Origin: Dimargaris cristalligena
Lineage: Eukaryota > Kickxellomycota > Dimargaritomycetes > Dimargaritales > Dimargaritaceae
Length of the DNA stretch: 55,279 nt
Direction: 5' to 3'
NCBI GenBank assembly: GCA_027576995.1
Contig: JANBQC010000129.1
Coordinates: 1 to 55,279, forward strand
Position 1 is the first letter of the stretch. Every line of letters starts with the position of its first letter. Under the pieces are notes generated by a model. It saw only the letters and a program-made list of their open reading frames with translations. It did not search any database and was not told the origin of the DNA. Shown here piece by piece: positions 22,742 through 33,112 of this stretch. A program made the position numbers and the translations under genes.

Positions 22742-23431
22742 ATTGGCTTGGTAAAATTCCTAGTAGCACCTCATCTGGTCCATCTAAATGTCGGCAGTGG
22801 TTTTAAAATGCGATGCACGGTTGTCGGTAGGGAAAAAATACATGTAATATAACTGGGCATGGCCCTGAATTGCAACCATGTTAAAATATCAAGTCGACAG
22901 GTGATGGAAACGTATTCACCAACAGAAGGTGACATGTTGCTTAGTGCAGCAATAGGCAGCTGAAGTGCTCGATGTATTGTGACTTTACTGGCATATATAG
23001 GAATAATTCGGGGGTTGCAGCACGACTTACCAGTTAGGGGCTATGGTTTTGGCTAAAGGAAGAACTCCCCTTAATTAGAGTACTGGGTCGCATCTGTAGA
23101 CTATGTGCCCATCAGCAGGCCACCCACAAGTGCGTAATGGTTCACGTGACTTATCATATCCCTTATTTGCACAAAGTTAGGACGCGGCTAATCCTCCCCG
23201 CTCCAACGCAAAGTCATCCTCACACGCGCATCCCCGGATGAATGGAAACAAGAGCCTGACCATAATACCTCACACTCTATATAAAACCATTACCCACTGA
23301 AGAATTAATCAAAGGTCCTTAGAAGCTCTTAGTTTATTGGAATTGAGTTTATATATTGAATGTCAGATGTGGGGCAAAACCTACTCGGACAATAAAACAG
23401 CTGGCTAATTAAATGAATCCAACCCATCCCC

Positions 23432-23983
23432 TTAGTTAGCACAGGGCATCCACCCACACAGGATATCATATAAAGTTCCAACAAAGCATGGCAAGCAGCC
23501 CTCGACACACCAATTTACCGGACAGCAGCAGCATTGATCCAAACAATTATCTCCAATACAATAATCAGAGCATTCACCACAGTCGCGTGCGGGCATGCGT
23601 CGGTAGAGACGGGGAACGCTGGACTGGCTGGGTTGATTGGACTTGGTAGCTTCATTCTGATAATCCTGGGGCAGAAGTTTAGCACGGAGGTAGTCAGGTA
23701 ATTTATTTTGGTAACTGGTGCAATCCGCACCAGAATGAGCACTTCGATCAGTTTGGGTGATTTTGTCGCGCACAAACTCTTCTAGGGCGGCCTTGACGAC
23801 CTTGCAGTTGGCGTTGGACATCCGAATGATTGCTCGGCTTTCCTGAATCCAGGGACCACAGTTCCCGCAGTCCATCCGCGAACAAGCAGTCGAGGGATTG
23901 TAATTGAGTGGCATGTCCCCGAGACTGGCACCGAAAACGGTCGGGACGGCCATGGCCAGGAAACCCAAGGCAAGCAGCTTCAT
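23432..23983 (-). CDS. Secreted cysteine-rich orphan protein
   Basis: A 183-residue protein. The signal peptide MKLLALGFLAMAVPTVFGA is followed by a mature chain with 19-20 cysteines. These are concentrated in two places: near the N-terminus (CSRMDCGNCGPW) and in a dense C-terminal block with the CCCC run (GECSDYC, LDQCCCCPVNWC, GCLPCF, ILCGWMPC). The middle is a hydrophilic helix-like region with few cysteines and a Ser/Gln linker. I recognise no family. A TATA-like motif at 24134-24141 lies about 150 bp upstream. Its position among chitin-binding secreted proteins suggests a common role at the cell surface or in an interaction with another organism, but that is inference. Confidence 0.75.
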   Translation of the reverse strand: MKLLALGFLAMAVPTVFGASLGDMPLNYNPSTACSRMDCGNCGPWIQESRAIIRMSNANCKVVKAALEEFVRDKITQTDRSAHSGADCTSYQNKLPDYLRAKLLPQDYQNEATKSNQPSQSSVPRLYRRMPARDCGECSDYCIGDNCLDQCCCCPVNWCVEGCLPCFVGTLYDILCGWMPCAN

Positions 23984-24133
23984 GGTGGGAAATAGTGCTA
24001 CTGGTGGGGAAAGGAGTTGGGCGTGAATGGATGACTAGCGGTGGAATACGAAACCGGCTGGTTGGCTGTGTACCTAGTGGTTGGGATGAAATGAGCAAAA
24101 GCGGATACCACTAATAGCGCCGGGATACGGGAC

Positions 24134-24141
24134 TATTTATA
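24134..24141 (-). promoter_or_regulatory. TATA box of the cysteine-rich gene
   Basis: TATAAATA on the minus strand, about 150 bp before the ATG at 23983. Confidence 0.45.
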
Positions 24142-25937
24142 TTAACCAGGGCAAAATATAGTGGGGAGCAAAGGCAATTTCGTGTTGGAATGCCACTCAC
24201 TACTATCCGTTTCCTCGTCTTTTGGCCAGCAAAGGGATGGAATTAAGTCATAGCGTGAAACCGACCTGAGGGCTCTAGCGAGTACTTACCCGCGTGCTGT
24301 GTAACGTATTTGCACTTGGGAATTAAAGTTAGCTAATGGCACTATTACTGATCGACATGAAATCCCCAACCCCCATATAGCCGATGGCATGAGATGTTCT
24401 CGACCATATGTAGCTGATGGGAAATATTATTGACATTGGTGAGCCACAACTGAGTAACAAGTACTACCGGAACCACTTTTCAGCCAAAGTTTCTGACAGT
24501 TCTCGCCTTCAATCAGTACTAATGTGACTCACGCATAGTACTTGTCAGAAAGTCCCAACTGGATTCCCACCGGCGTTGAAGTTCGCCAATAAATTCTTCC
24601 CGTTCGGATGAAATGAGAGGAAATTGGGAGAGTACAAGGAAGTTACTTTGGCATTATCACCATGTGCTGGATTGACTTGATAGGGATTCGCAACGCCTAT
24701 TTCTAATGACGGGTTTGCTTACCAACCCTAATTGAGTAACTGTTGTCTTACCTAACCCCCGCCGGTCGCCTTTTAAGCATAACGCACCCTCGTAATTAGA
24801 CCGCGGTGTATGTCCACAAACCTCCCCAATTGGGGAACCGATGGTTCCCTAGTGCCACATCTTTCGTATTGGGCTGACTTCCTGAGGCTGGTTTGCCTAC
24901 AATAACCTCTGTGACCTAATAGGGGTAAATCAAGTGGAATTGTACCGCTTGGCTTTGGGATGACGGGAAGTGGGAGTGTCTTTTCACCCAACAGCGGAAT
25001 ATGCGTTTCCTCACCGTCTTTTAATACCCAACCCCCATCTCTCTGTCAGTCGCCAACACCTTTCTAGTAGACTATTCTCGCGATAAGACGTTGGAGAATA
25101 TGCCCTGACGGGTATATTATTATCTCCGGTTTCTGACAAATTTTAATAGTTTATTTAGTAACTCTGTGTCCTTTCATTTTAACTACTTAAAACGTTCCCT
25201 ATCGACTATAATACTCAATAACACTAAACAGCTAGAGATACCTATCGTCCTATAGCCGGCTTCTTCCCTTTCACGCATGTTTATTGCACGCCTTTAGTAT
25301 TTCCAACTGATACCTTCGCCCTAAGCCAAATATCAAACACATTCTCTTTATCACACTTAGTCCAAATGTAAATGGGGACTGGGCAATGGCAAGCAGCCAT
25401 TGGATACCATGATGCAGTTAAATAGCGTGTTAACGAGTACATACTTATAAAAAAGGGTAATAAGAGCTTTTATTGATAAATGTAAGGAAAGGAAAATAGT
25501 AAGAGTGAGAGGGAGTGGGCACAAACAGTGAGCGAGTAGGACCTTGGTCATCTGAGGGCCAATGGTGTGCCAAGTCTGGCATTCTTTTTATATTGAACGG
25601 TTAAAGGGACAATCAGAAATGGACTGTAGGTAGATAATTCTACTACCAATATGGAGGGCCTTCACCCTAGTTTGGTCTGGGGGTATATATAAGTACCTAG
25701 TTGCTAAGGACCTTAGTGTTAGTAATCAACAGTAGATTAAGTGTGCCTATATAAAGGTTGGCTCAGGCAGTGCTGCTTAGTTCGTCTATATCGGGGCACT
25801 CCTCAGCTGAGGGTGGTTCTACCCTAGGTATAAGCCAATTACTATAGGTTTCTTGGCCAACACTAGCTATCTTAGTCATTCCAGCATTGACATTACTGTG
25901 TACATAGTACTTAGATTAAGGATATTGAGGATCATAG

Positions 25938-26230
25938 GCAATGTGTCTTGAATAAAATATTTATTTACAACAGGAATTAATTGTTGAGGCGGCCTGAATA
26001 AATAGAGACACCTAAACTCAGAATCATAGTACATTGAAATAAAAATAGATGAAACATGTGAACATATACTCAGCTATTAGATTGTTTAACTTAATCAATC
26101 AGATTTCGAAAAATAATGGGACCCGATAATTCAATGAAATATGTGGTCTAAAAGGATATAATTATTGAATTGGTACAGGATTGGAGAAGCCCTCCGAAAT
26201 ATGGGGTTCCCTACTAGAAAATTGCTTGGG
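25938..26230. repeat. Duplicated 3' flank of chitin-binding gene 3
   Basis: Counterpart of 18878-19180. The shared patches run in the same order on the same strand, up to the ends of the two coding sequences. Confidence 0.7.
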
Positions 26231-26247
26231 ATGAGAAGCCACTAGAG

Positions 26248-26649
26248 TTAAGCCCGAGCATTAGTGACAGCAGAGCGGCGGTTGAACACTTGGCCACAAG
26301 GCCCATTCAGACAGCCAGTGCCGCAGTGGGTATTGGTGAAACCACAGAAGCCCTGCTTGCTACAGCACGCACCGCTCTGACAGGGCGTAGAGGCATTGCA
26401 GCTGCCGGAACCATTGGGAGGGGGGTTGGGGGAAGCGGGAGTGGGAGTGGGAGCACCCTTGCAAGGTCCGCTCTGGCAACCAAACCCGCAGTGGGCGTCG
26501 GTGGAACCACAGGACCCGAAGCCACTGCAGCAGGTGCCGTTGGTGCACGGCTTGGCAAGACTGCAAGTACCATCCCAGTGTTGGGGCATGGCGGAAATGG
26601 CGATGGCCGAGAGGGTGGCGAGGAGAGCGACGGTAATAAACTTGACCAT
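26248..26649 (-). CDS. Secreted protein with two hevein-type chitin-binding (CBM18) domains, paralogue 3
   Basis: A 133-residue protein from the ATG at 26649. The signal peptide is nearly that of paralogue 2 (MVKFITVALLATLSAIAISA, then MPQHWDG). Two complete eight-cysteine hevein modules follow. The linker has an extra Thr-Pro pair (PTPTPASPNPPPNG). The C-terminal tail (SAVTNARA) and the 3' flank resemble paralogue 1, while the signal peptide and promoter resemble paralogue 2, so the gene looks like a mosaic of the two. Same predicted behaviour: secreted, chitin-binding, non-enzymatic. Confidence 0.9.
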   Translation of the reverse strand: MVKFITVALLATLSAIAISAMPQHWDGTCSLAKPCTNGTCCSGFGSCGSTDAHCGFGCQSGPCKGAPTPTPASPNPPPNGSGSCNASTPCQSGACCSKQGFCGFTNTHCGTGCLNGPCGQVFNRRSAVTNARA

Positions 26650-26764
26650 GGTGCAGGTGGGAAGCGAAGAGCTGTTGAAGCAAAGGTTACAAGCAAGCGA
26701 AGCGGTTGGCTGAAGAGGAATGGGGGGGAGAAGAAACTTCTTGTGGGTGAGTGGAGCTAAGTAG

Positions 26765-27935
26765 GGTATGCGGCCAATGGTCTTATGGAATGTGGAATTA
26801 ATATTGATCCAAAGGGTGGCCGTACTCAGCTTTTATAGCCCTGAGATAATTGGATAACTGTGAATCAGGTCAGGGTACCTTGTTACGACATTTTTTTTCC
26901 AGCTATTGAAATACACGGGCTTTTAGTTCTTCGACATGCCCACGGTGATCTGTCGCGCTCTGGTATTAGTGAAGTTCACAGGTATGCACAATCAAGAAAT
27001 CCACAATAGTCGGATTGGCTATTATTACTATTGACTTTGGAATATGAGGTTCCAAACAATAGCAGGGATTCATATCCCGTTAGTTTCTGGCCTGGGAAAT
27101 TATGAATGGGGTCTCCATTTTGAATACAATAGTCACTAAATGATTCACACCACCTATTATCCTGGTTTTCAGGGATTGTCCCTACTGCATTCTCATTGCG
27201 GGTATTCGGGATAGAGTTGGGAAAGTCACTTGATAGCTGGTACACCACACCAATGGTTATACAATCACAGACAGATGATGGGCCAAATCTTCGACAATTA
27301 CATTTTAAGTGTAATAGCAGTCACATAATGCTAATTGAGGACTATTAGGGAAAAAGACCAAGTGCTCACTCCACCCAGGCACTATTCCCAAATGATACTC
27401 GCAACAATGGTTTGTATTGTTGCCAAGTGGATATGGGCCATCTAAATCAGGTATCATTCAATTTGGACGCATAACTATTTTGTTGGATTCTTTTGATTGG
27501 ATACACATCTGACAAAGAGTACAAATCAATTGCACTTGGCACCACACTCTTTGTGGGGCTTGTCACAGATTGAACATGCTTAGCAAATTTCCATGTGACA
27601 CGTCATTTGGCCATCTCTAAATGTGTGTTCAATAGCCATAAATTGCAGCATACGGCTAACATTAGGGAACATATCCATCTACTATTGCTAAGTATTTCCC
27701 TATACTGCAACCATCTGTTATAAAGTGAACCCGACAAATGGTGGCAATGTTGTCCCCAGCAGAGGATGACATGTTGCTGAGTGTGGCCCTAAACAGTTCC
27801 AGTAGCAATTGTTGAGGGAACTCACAAACACGAAATGGGCTATGTTGGAGAATGTGGACTGGGTTATATTTTATCAGCTTTAGTATCAAATATGGCTGAA
27901 CTTGCTCTCATTAGAACTCTAGGCTGCATCACAGA
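26765..27935. repeat. Diverged duplicated block B, copy 2 (upstream of chitin-binding gene 3)
   Basis: Counterpart of 21990-23100. It includes the TATA element at 26830-26837 and the conserved promoter-proximal sequence. Confidence 0.8.
26830..26837 (-). promoter_or_regulatory. TATA box of chitin-binding gene 3
   Basis: TATAAAAG on the minus strand, about 180 bp before the ATG at 26649, conserved with gene 2. Confidence 0.55.
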
Positions 27936-28326
27936 ACAACACACACAGCCGCGGATCACTTGCATATACCAAATTGTAAAGCTGGCTAATCCAGTCCCAC
28001 TCTATACCAGTTTAGTTCACGGCCACTTCTCCCCACTCCCTTGTGAAGTATCCCACTAGCAATATAACATTTTAATAGAAGCAAAAATATGTCCCATACT
28101 CTGCTGGGAATTATTGACTGGTAGAGAATGAGCCCGATCAATGGTTTTTTCTTACCCTCGAGGTAGTCAACTTGACTACCCCATTTTCCTTATTTGGCTA
28201 TGTGCTATATCTGTCAGTACCCAATGCTAATACTATCTGTGTGTCTGTGTCCCTTATCTCATTTTGTGGAATTCCTGATGGTTTCAAGATTTAATTGTTG
28301 CTTTACTCTCCAGCATCCAGAAAGGA

Positions 28327-28468
28327 TATGGGAGTAATTCAACAAGGCTGTATAGCAAAAAATCTATTTGATGAGGCAAGGACTACTGGTTGAAAATAAA
28401 CATCCCACCAATTTTCCCATACACATATCATTTAAAACCTTATACAGCCAAGCTGAACTTCACCCATA
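28327..28468 (+). repeat. Full-length 142-bp MITE
   Basis: Begins TATGGGAGTAATTCAAC and ends GCTGAACTTCACCCATA. The internal block GCAAAAAATCTATTTGATGA matches the family. Exactly 142 bp by count. Confidence 0.85.
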
Positions 28469-28957
28469 TGGTGGATCAGGAGAACAGTACTATACATATT
28501 CCAACTACCATATTTTGCCCCAGCTACATTGTTAATATCATATTTACCAATCTCCTCTAAATCTTATACTTTGGAATGGTGTTCAATGGGACATTGGTAC
28601 CACCCAGTGCACACTCTATTTTGGCCAACATGTAGGGCTGAACACCCTTGCCTATAAGTGCTATATATAAAATAGGATTCATTGACCTCCTCATTAGTTA
28701 ATACTACAGTGGCTTTTTTATATGTATTGTTTTAAATATACTCTAAATATTCCACACAGTAAAACCATACCTGGTCTTTCATCATTTCCAGAAATGGAGT
28801 GACCCCTTAAATAGCTTGAATAGAGCTATCATATTGTAGTAATTTGGGAACTCACCATATTAGCTGTTAGGGAATAGCCTAATGGAACAATCACTAATTA
28901 GTATTATTAAATAACCCTTTTTGTTATAATGCCTGATTTGGTCTGGGTCTTATTACA

Positions 28958-29099
28958 AATGGGTGAGGTCCATGCAGGCTGTATAGTAAAACATACATTG
29001 GCTGAGGCAAATATTACAGGTTGTAAATGAATCCACTGCCTATTTTTTCATACACATACCAATTAAAACCTAATACAGATTGACCAAATTTCACCCATA
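28958..29099 (+). repeat. Full-length 142-bp MITE, more diverged
   Basis: Left end ATGGGTGAGGTCCATGCAGG, internal GAGGCAAATATTACAGGTTG, right end CCAAATTTCACCCATA. Again 142 bp between corresponding ends. Confidence 0.8.
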
Positions 29100-29105
29100 T
29101 GTACA

Positions 29106-29580
29106 TGTGTTCCTAGTTAGTACATTTCACTATTCTCAAGTGCACATTGTGTATTCTGGTACCACAATGACACCCACCCTTGTCTATTTGTAAGACAGGC
29201 CTCAGACCCAACAAGATCACTAAACTTGTGTTATTTTCTATTGACCAAATTACCTGTAAATAGCTGGTGGGTATTCACTTACTAAAGGCAGCCAATATTA
29301 CACCATTTGATTTGTCATAGCTGTTTTCTGGATATTTGGTGCTATAGTGACCATGTCGCCACTTGTCCAAGATCCGTACATTGTATCCAGTCTACTATGT
29401 GTAAGTTGAGTTGAAGAGTGATCCCCCATGGCCCAGTATGCCCATGTCTGAAGTCCGGGTAGGAATAGTTCATGGCCATGTGTGAAGTTTCCTCCCAGGC
29501 AAGTAGTTTCCAACAAGGCAACCACTGCTCCAGCGAGTGCTGATCGAGGGACATTGGCTATATCTTAAAGTGGCATTAAG
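29106..29580. repeat. Diverged duplicated block A, copy 2
   Basis: Counterpart of 18230-18650. It lies before the ~600-bp repeat here but after it at the first locus, so the order of the blocks has changed. Confidence 0.55.
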
Positions 29581-29795
29581 TGCTGCCACAACACTATGAA
29601 CAATGTATAGGTTTACGGTCTCCTCCCATTTAGTGTTTATTAATATTGCCAATAGCCAAAAAATACTTCATAGGAGTAAAACCAATTAAATATTTTTATT
29701 TGCCCTTCCGACTGGGCCCAATAGTTAAATATAACTGATTTAATCGTTACTTCTATATTATTTTTTGTTGGTCAGAATTTTTAAGTATGGCCCCT

Positions 29796-30399
29796 GGTCA
29801 TATTTCCTAAAACTCAGCTAAAATTTCTAGGTCGCTAAGGTGGTTAGAGTGGGCGACGATGATAATGGCATATGGGTAACATTAAATATAATTAAGGGCT
29901 TCTACTGAAATGTCAATAGTAAAATAAAATGTATGAGAATATTTAAAGGTAAGCTATTCTCCTAATTGTGTTTGTATTTGTCGATTTCTCTATTTAAAGA
30001 GGTTATTTGATTATTATTTTTTGTTAACGAAAAGAGAATGTAAGCATTGGAGCCCGTCGGATACTTTGTGGTAAAAGCAAAGTGTCTGGTTTTCCAGGCC
30101 GTCAATACGGGGAATGTGCTACGTATAGCAGGGAAACCCACATGTTTCGTCTAAAGGACCTCGAGAGCTCACCAGAACTTGGGTACAATTATCTATCCAA
30201 GGTAATTGAGAGAACCCTGGTGAGCGACCTTACAGAAGCCCTTATCTCGGTTTGTTGTTGATTTTCAAATAATCAATGCTACGGTTGCTTTTATCCAGCT
30301 GATAACCACTAGCGATACTTAAATGTACTTGTGGGATGGTTAACTGAAGAAAAAAAATGGTGCGCCCGAATTGGCGTGGCCTATAGGATCACCTTAAAT
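29796..30399 (+). repeat. ~600-bp direct repeat, copy 2
   Basis: Counterpart of 17291-17897 with an offset of 12,505 at the left and 12,502 after a 3-nt deletion. Positions 30029-30375 are identical to 17527-17873. Confidence 0.9.
30042..30292 (+). ncRNA. Candidate structured non-coding RNA, copy 2
   Basis: Sequence identical to copy 1, including all hairpins and the ACAGAA motif (30232-30237). Because both copies are identical while their flanks are diverged, selection or gene conversion is likely to be acting on this element. Confidence 0.35.
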
Positions 30400-30613
30400 C
30401 ACTGGAGCAGGTTGGTGGTCAAATTTTTGAGGGATTAAGGATATACTACTACACACTAGACTTCTTTAATAAGGTCTATTCATTTAATTGAACATAGGAT
30501 GATTAGCCAGTATTTTTTTATTATAAAGTTTTGAAAGGTAGGTGATTTGTGTAGTGGATAAGAGCATTGGCCTAAGTAAAAATACAGCAAACAGCAACAA
30601 ATAGCCCGATTTT

Positions 30614-32262
30614 CTATATTGGAGTAGAGTTGAGGGAAATCGAATGATAGCTTGGGAATATGAAGTCATTATCTAATACCCGCCGGAGTTGGGCAATAAC
30701 AAACCGTTCAATAATTTCAATGTTACGGAGGACTGTGACCATCCGATGGGTTTGGTGGAATATGTGATGGCGCATTACAAAAAGAGTTGATAAAATTAAG
30801 CAGTGTAGAGGGGTGATTGTCAAGTTTATGATATACTTGTTAAAGCCCAGGTATAGAATAGTGCAGGTATAGTATGTTTAACTTACTGTTCTTATTATGG
30901 TCTCCGATTTCGGACCTTACGTAAACCCCGGATAATAAGCTAAGTCGGGTAACCAAAATAATATACAGGGTAGGGATTAGGAAAGTAAGTGTGCCATTGG
31001 TTACTTGGGCAAACTATTAGCCCCTCGAAACGAGCATCTGCCGTTCGTTGATAGTTTAGTCAGTGTAAGGGGAATTTACTATACCGCGGGAAAGAGCTTA
31101 CCTGGCAGCGCCGTTTTCAGGAGGTAGAAAACAAAAATTAATACGATCCTTGAGGTAGGCCACGACCGCCGAGGCTAATTCGTAAAGGACCAGCAGTATA
31201 AATGGATATACACACAATTAGTTAAGTGAAAAGGGAGACTTTTGGCAAACTGGGTCGTTGTAATGCAGCCGCGTTATTTTTTTTTTTAAAAAAAAACGGC
31301 AATATAATGGAGATAATCCATACACCCCGCAGTATCCCAATAAATACTATCATGCACCCAAAGCCTTATTCCATTCCTAAATAGAACCACATCGGAGGCT
31401 TACCTGAAAAATCAAAGCCCGTCATTTTCAGTACCACAGGCAATTCGATGAATGCCGGCGAGGGGTAATTGAGCCGGAGGGATGTTTTAACGGTGACACT
31501 CATATTGCCCTTGTAGCAAATGGAGAGTAGCATCTGGGTGTCATTGGGACAAGCCCCGCGACGAGGTTTGGGGGTAGTAGCACGGGAGGGCTGGCTGGCC
31601 ATGTCGACCCGATCAATGAGTTCGGGGGGAGGCGATACCAGAGGGGGGAGTTGGCCAACAGTAAAGGCGGCGCGCTGGATGGACGAGGTTGAGTGGGTCC
31701 GAAACGCCGAACTCTGGGCCAAAATGGGGGACTCGGACATTTGGGTACCGATACTCGGGTGGCCATTCATGGAAGCGGATGTACTATGATTGATGGTATG
31801 GGCGCCAGTCGAGGTCGAGTTGGAGGTGGTGGTAGAAGTAGAGGAGTGTCCCGAGTTGGCCTGGGCGATTTGGGCTAGGGAGGGAAAAGGCGGGGGGTCC
31901 CGGGAAACGGAGCCAGCGGTCGACGACGAACCGGACGGGGGACGCAACGGCTGGGGCGAAAGGGGCGGGATAGCGAACCAGGGCTCGGGCATGGGGGGTG
32001 GGGTGTCGAGGCCTGGTTTAGAGTCAGCCGGGTGGTTGGACTCAGCCACGGTTTCGTCATCGGAATAGTAGAACTCGGGGTACGGGTCGGTGATGTCGAG
32101 AATCTCAATGTGCGGGGCAACGGAACCGAAATCCAGCTCGGCAATCTCCAGGTCGCCGATGATGTCGGGTTTTTCCATACTGGCAAACTGACTATTGAGC
32201 TTCTCCTGGACGGTCCGGGCCACTGTGGAATCGAGTTTATCCCAGAATATTTCGAGGGACAT
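30614..32262 (-). CDS. MDM12: Mdm12, ERMES complex subunit
   Basis: Four exons: 32262-31404, 31174-31102, 30939-30887 and 30732-30614. All phases fit (1, 2, 1) and give 367 residues. Mdm12 is a cytosolic lipid-transfer (SMP-domain) subunit of ERMES, the ER-mitochondria tether with Mmm1, Mdm10 and Mdm34. Family marks: the N-terminus MSLEIFWDKLDSTVARTV; GSVAPHIEILDITDPYPEFY; after a long Ser/Thr/Pro-rich insert, MLLSICYKGNMSVTVKTSL and PVVLKMTGFDFS; exon 2 AVVAYLKDRINFCFLPPENG; exon 3 VRSEIGDHNKN; exon 4 LRNIEIIERFVIAQLRRV and the family-type end DNDFIFPSYHSI. Exons 2 and 3 are only 73 and 53 nt, so automated models may miss them. Intron 1 contains a T-run followed by an A-run at about 31275-31297. 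Confidence 0.88.
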
Positions 32263-32831
32263 GGTGACTAATACTAATAGGAATGACTATTGTATGGTGA
32301 CTGAGCAAGGCTAGGCTGGCTAATTAAAGAGGTCAAATACACTACTAAGAAGACTAGTTCGCTGGAGAGAGGAACCCAGTGGTCCTCGGGTAATTCACCC
32401 TCGTTAGAATAGGTTTGGAGGCTGTCAACCTCCCCCCATAGTAAGTGTTTTATATTCCCAATCCATGGACATATTTTCTATAGATTCTCCCATTATACAT
32501 CAATGGTAGTAGTGGTATAGTGGTCGCCGCTTATGGCTTCGAAGCTATAGCGGAAGTCAGTTACAGCCAATAATAGTCCAGCAATAGTAGCTATTCACCC
32601 ATCCAATCCCCCTTTTTTTCCCCCGTTCTTTTTTTTATGCTGGTAGACGTGTTTCCCTATTGAATCTCCACAGGTCACTCCATGCGCCACATTTATCGTG
32701 CGCTGTCTGCTAAGAGAATCCCCCGTACATTTATCCTCTCTATTTATCCCTGGCTATTCTATTTTTCAGAGTTTCCTTCACACCCCGGCAACCACCCAAA
32801 CCCGTTTGGAGTCACTCCCTTCACCCACACC
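32263..32831. promoter_or_regulatory. Divergent promoter region between MDM12 and the 124-aa gene
   Basis: 569 bp separating head-to-head genes. A tRNA-like string near 32502-32560 (TAGTGGTATAGTGGT) lacks a T-arm and is not called. A pyrimidine-rich leader precedes the ATG at 32832. Confidence 0.4.
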
Positions 32832-33081
32832 ATGTCGCACGCCCTTACGCAAAAGCTGCTCGAGTCGGTGAAACCCAACAATATCGTTGCCTCCATTAGA
32901 AAACCCAAGCAGACCGTAGTCGACCCCAAAACCCCCGAAGAGTTTCACCAGCTCCAACGCGCCCGGCGGCTAGCCGTTCGGCAACGCCGGTCGGAATACA
33001 AGCTGAAGAAGAAGGCTAAACAAGAAACTAACCCCACGTTTGTCGACCCCAACACGACTGTCTTCAGTAAGTTATGGCGTT

Positions 33082-33112
<31 letters not shown>

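Larger units (their letters stand above)
21990..23100. repeat. Diverged duplicated block B, copy 1 (upstream of chitin-binding gene 2)
   Basis: It matches 26765-27935 in order and orientation. Near the gene the copies are close (TTATGGAATGTGGAATTAAT, CTGTGAATCAGGTCAGGG); further away only patches remain (CACAATAG, CTCACTCCACCCAG, GATGACATGTTGCT-like). A 97-codon frame at 22448-22741 in this copy has lost its frame in the other copy. Confidence 0.8.
23984..26247. other. Intergenic stretch of the accessory island
   Basis: The promoter of the cysteine-rich gene lies at the left. A short frame at 25357-25551 (-) with a hydrophobic start and a TATA-like motif about 30 bp upstream is too short to call. 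The 3' flank shared with gene 1 begins at about 25938. No other gene is seen. Confidence 0.5.
26650..30613. other. Repeat-rich non-coding stretch
   Basis: No protein gene is supported. It is made of duplicated block B copy 2, two MITEs (28327-28468, 28958-29099), block A copy 2 (29106-29580) and the second copy of the ~600-bp repeat (29796-30399). Confidence 0.6.

Noticed and set aside
25357..25551. 64-codon frame (-) with hydrophobic start and nearby TATA-like motif
   Set aside because: Too short, low complexity, no cleavage site or homologue recognised.
22448..29700. CRISPR array or bacterial operon structure
   Set aside because: The repeats are not regularly spaced short direct repeats, and the genome is clearly eukaryotic with spliced genes.
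32500..32570. tRNA-like string (TAGTGGTATAGTGGT with a possible anticodon arm)
   Set aside because: No T-arm (GTTCRA-type) sequence and no pairing acceptor stem could be found, so it is not a tRNA gene. At best it is a remnant.
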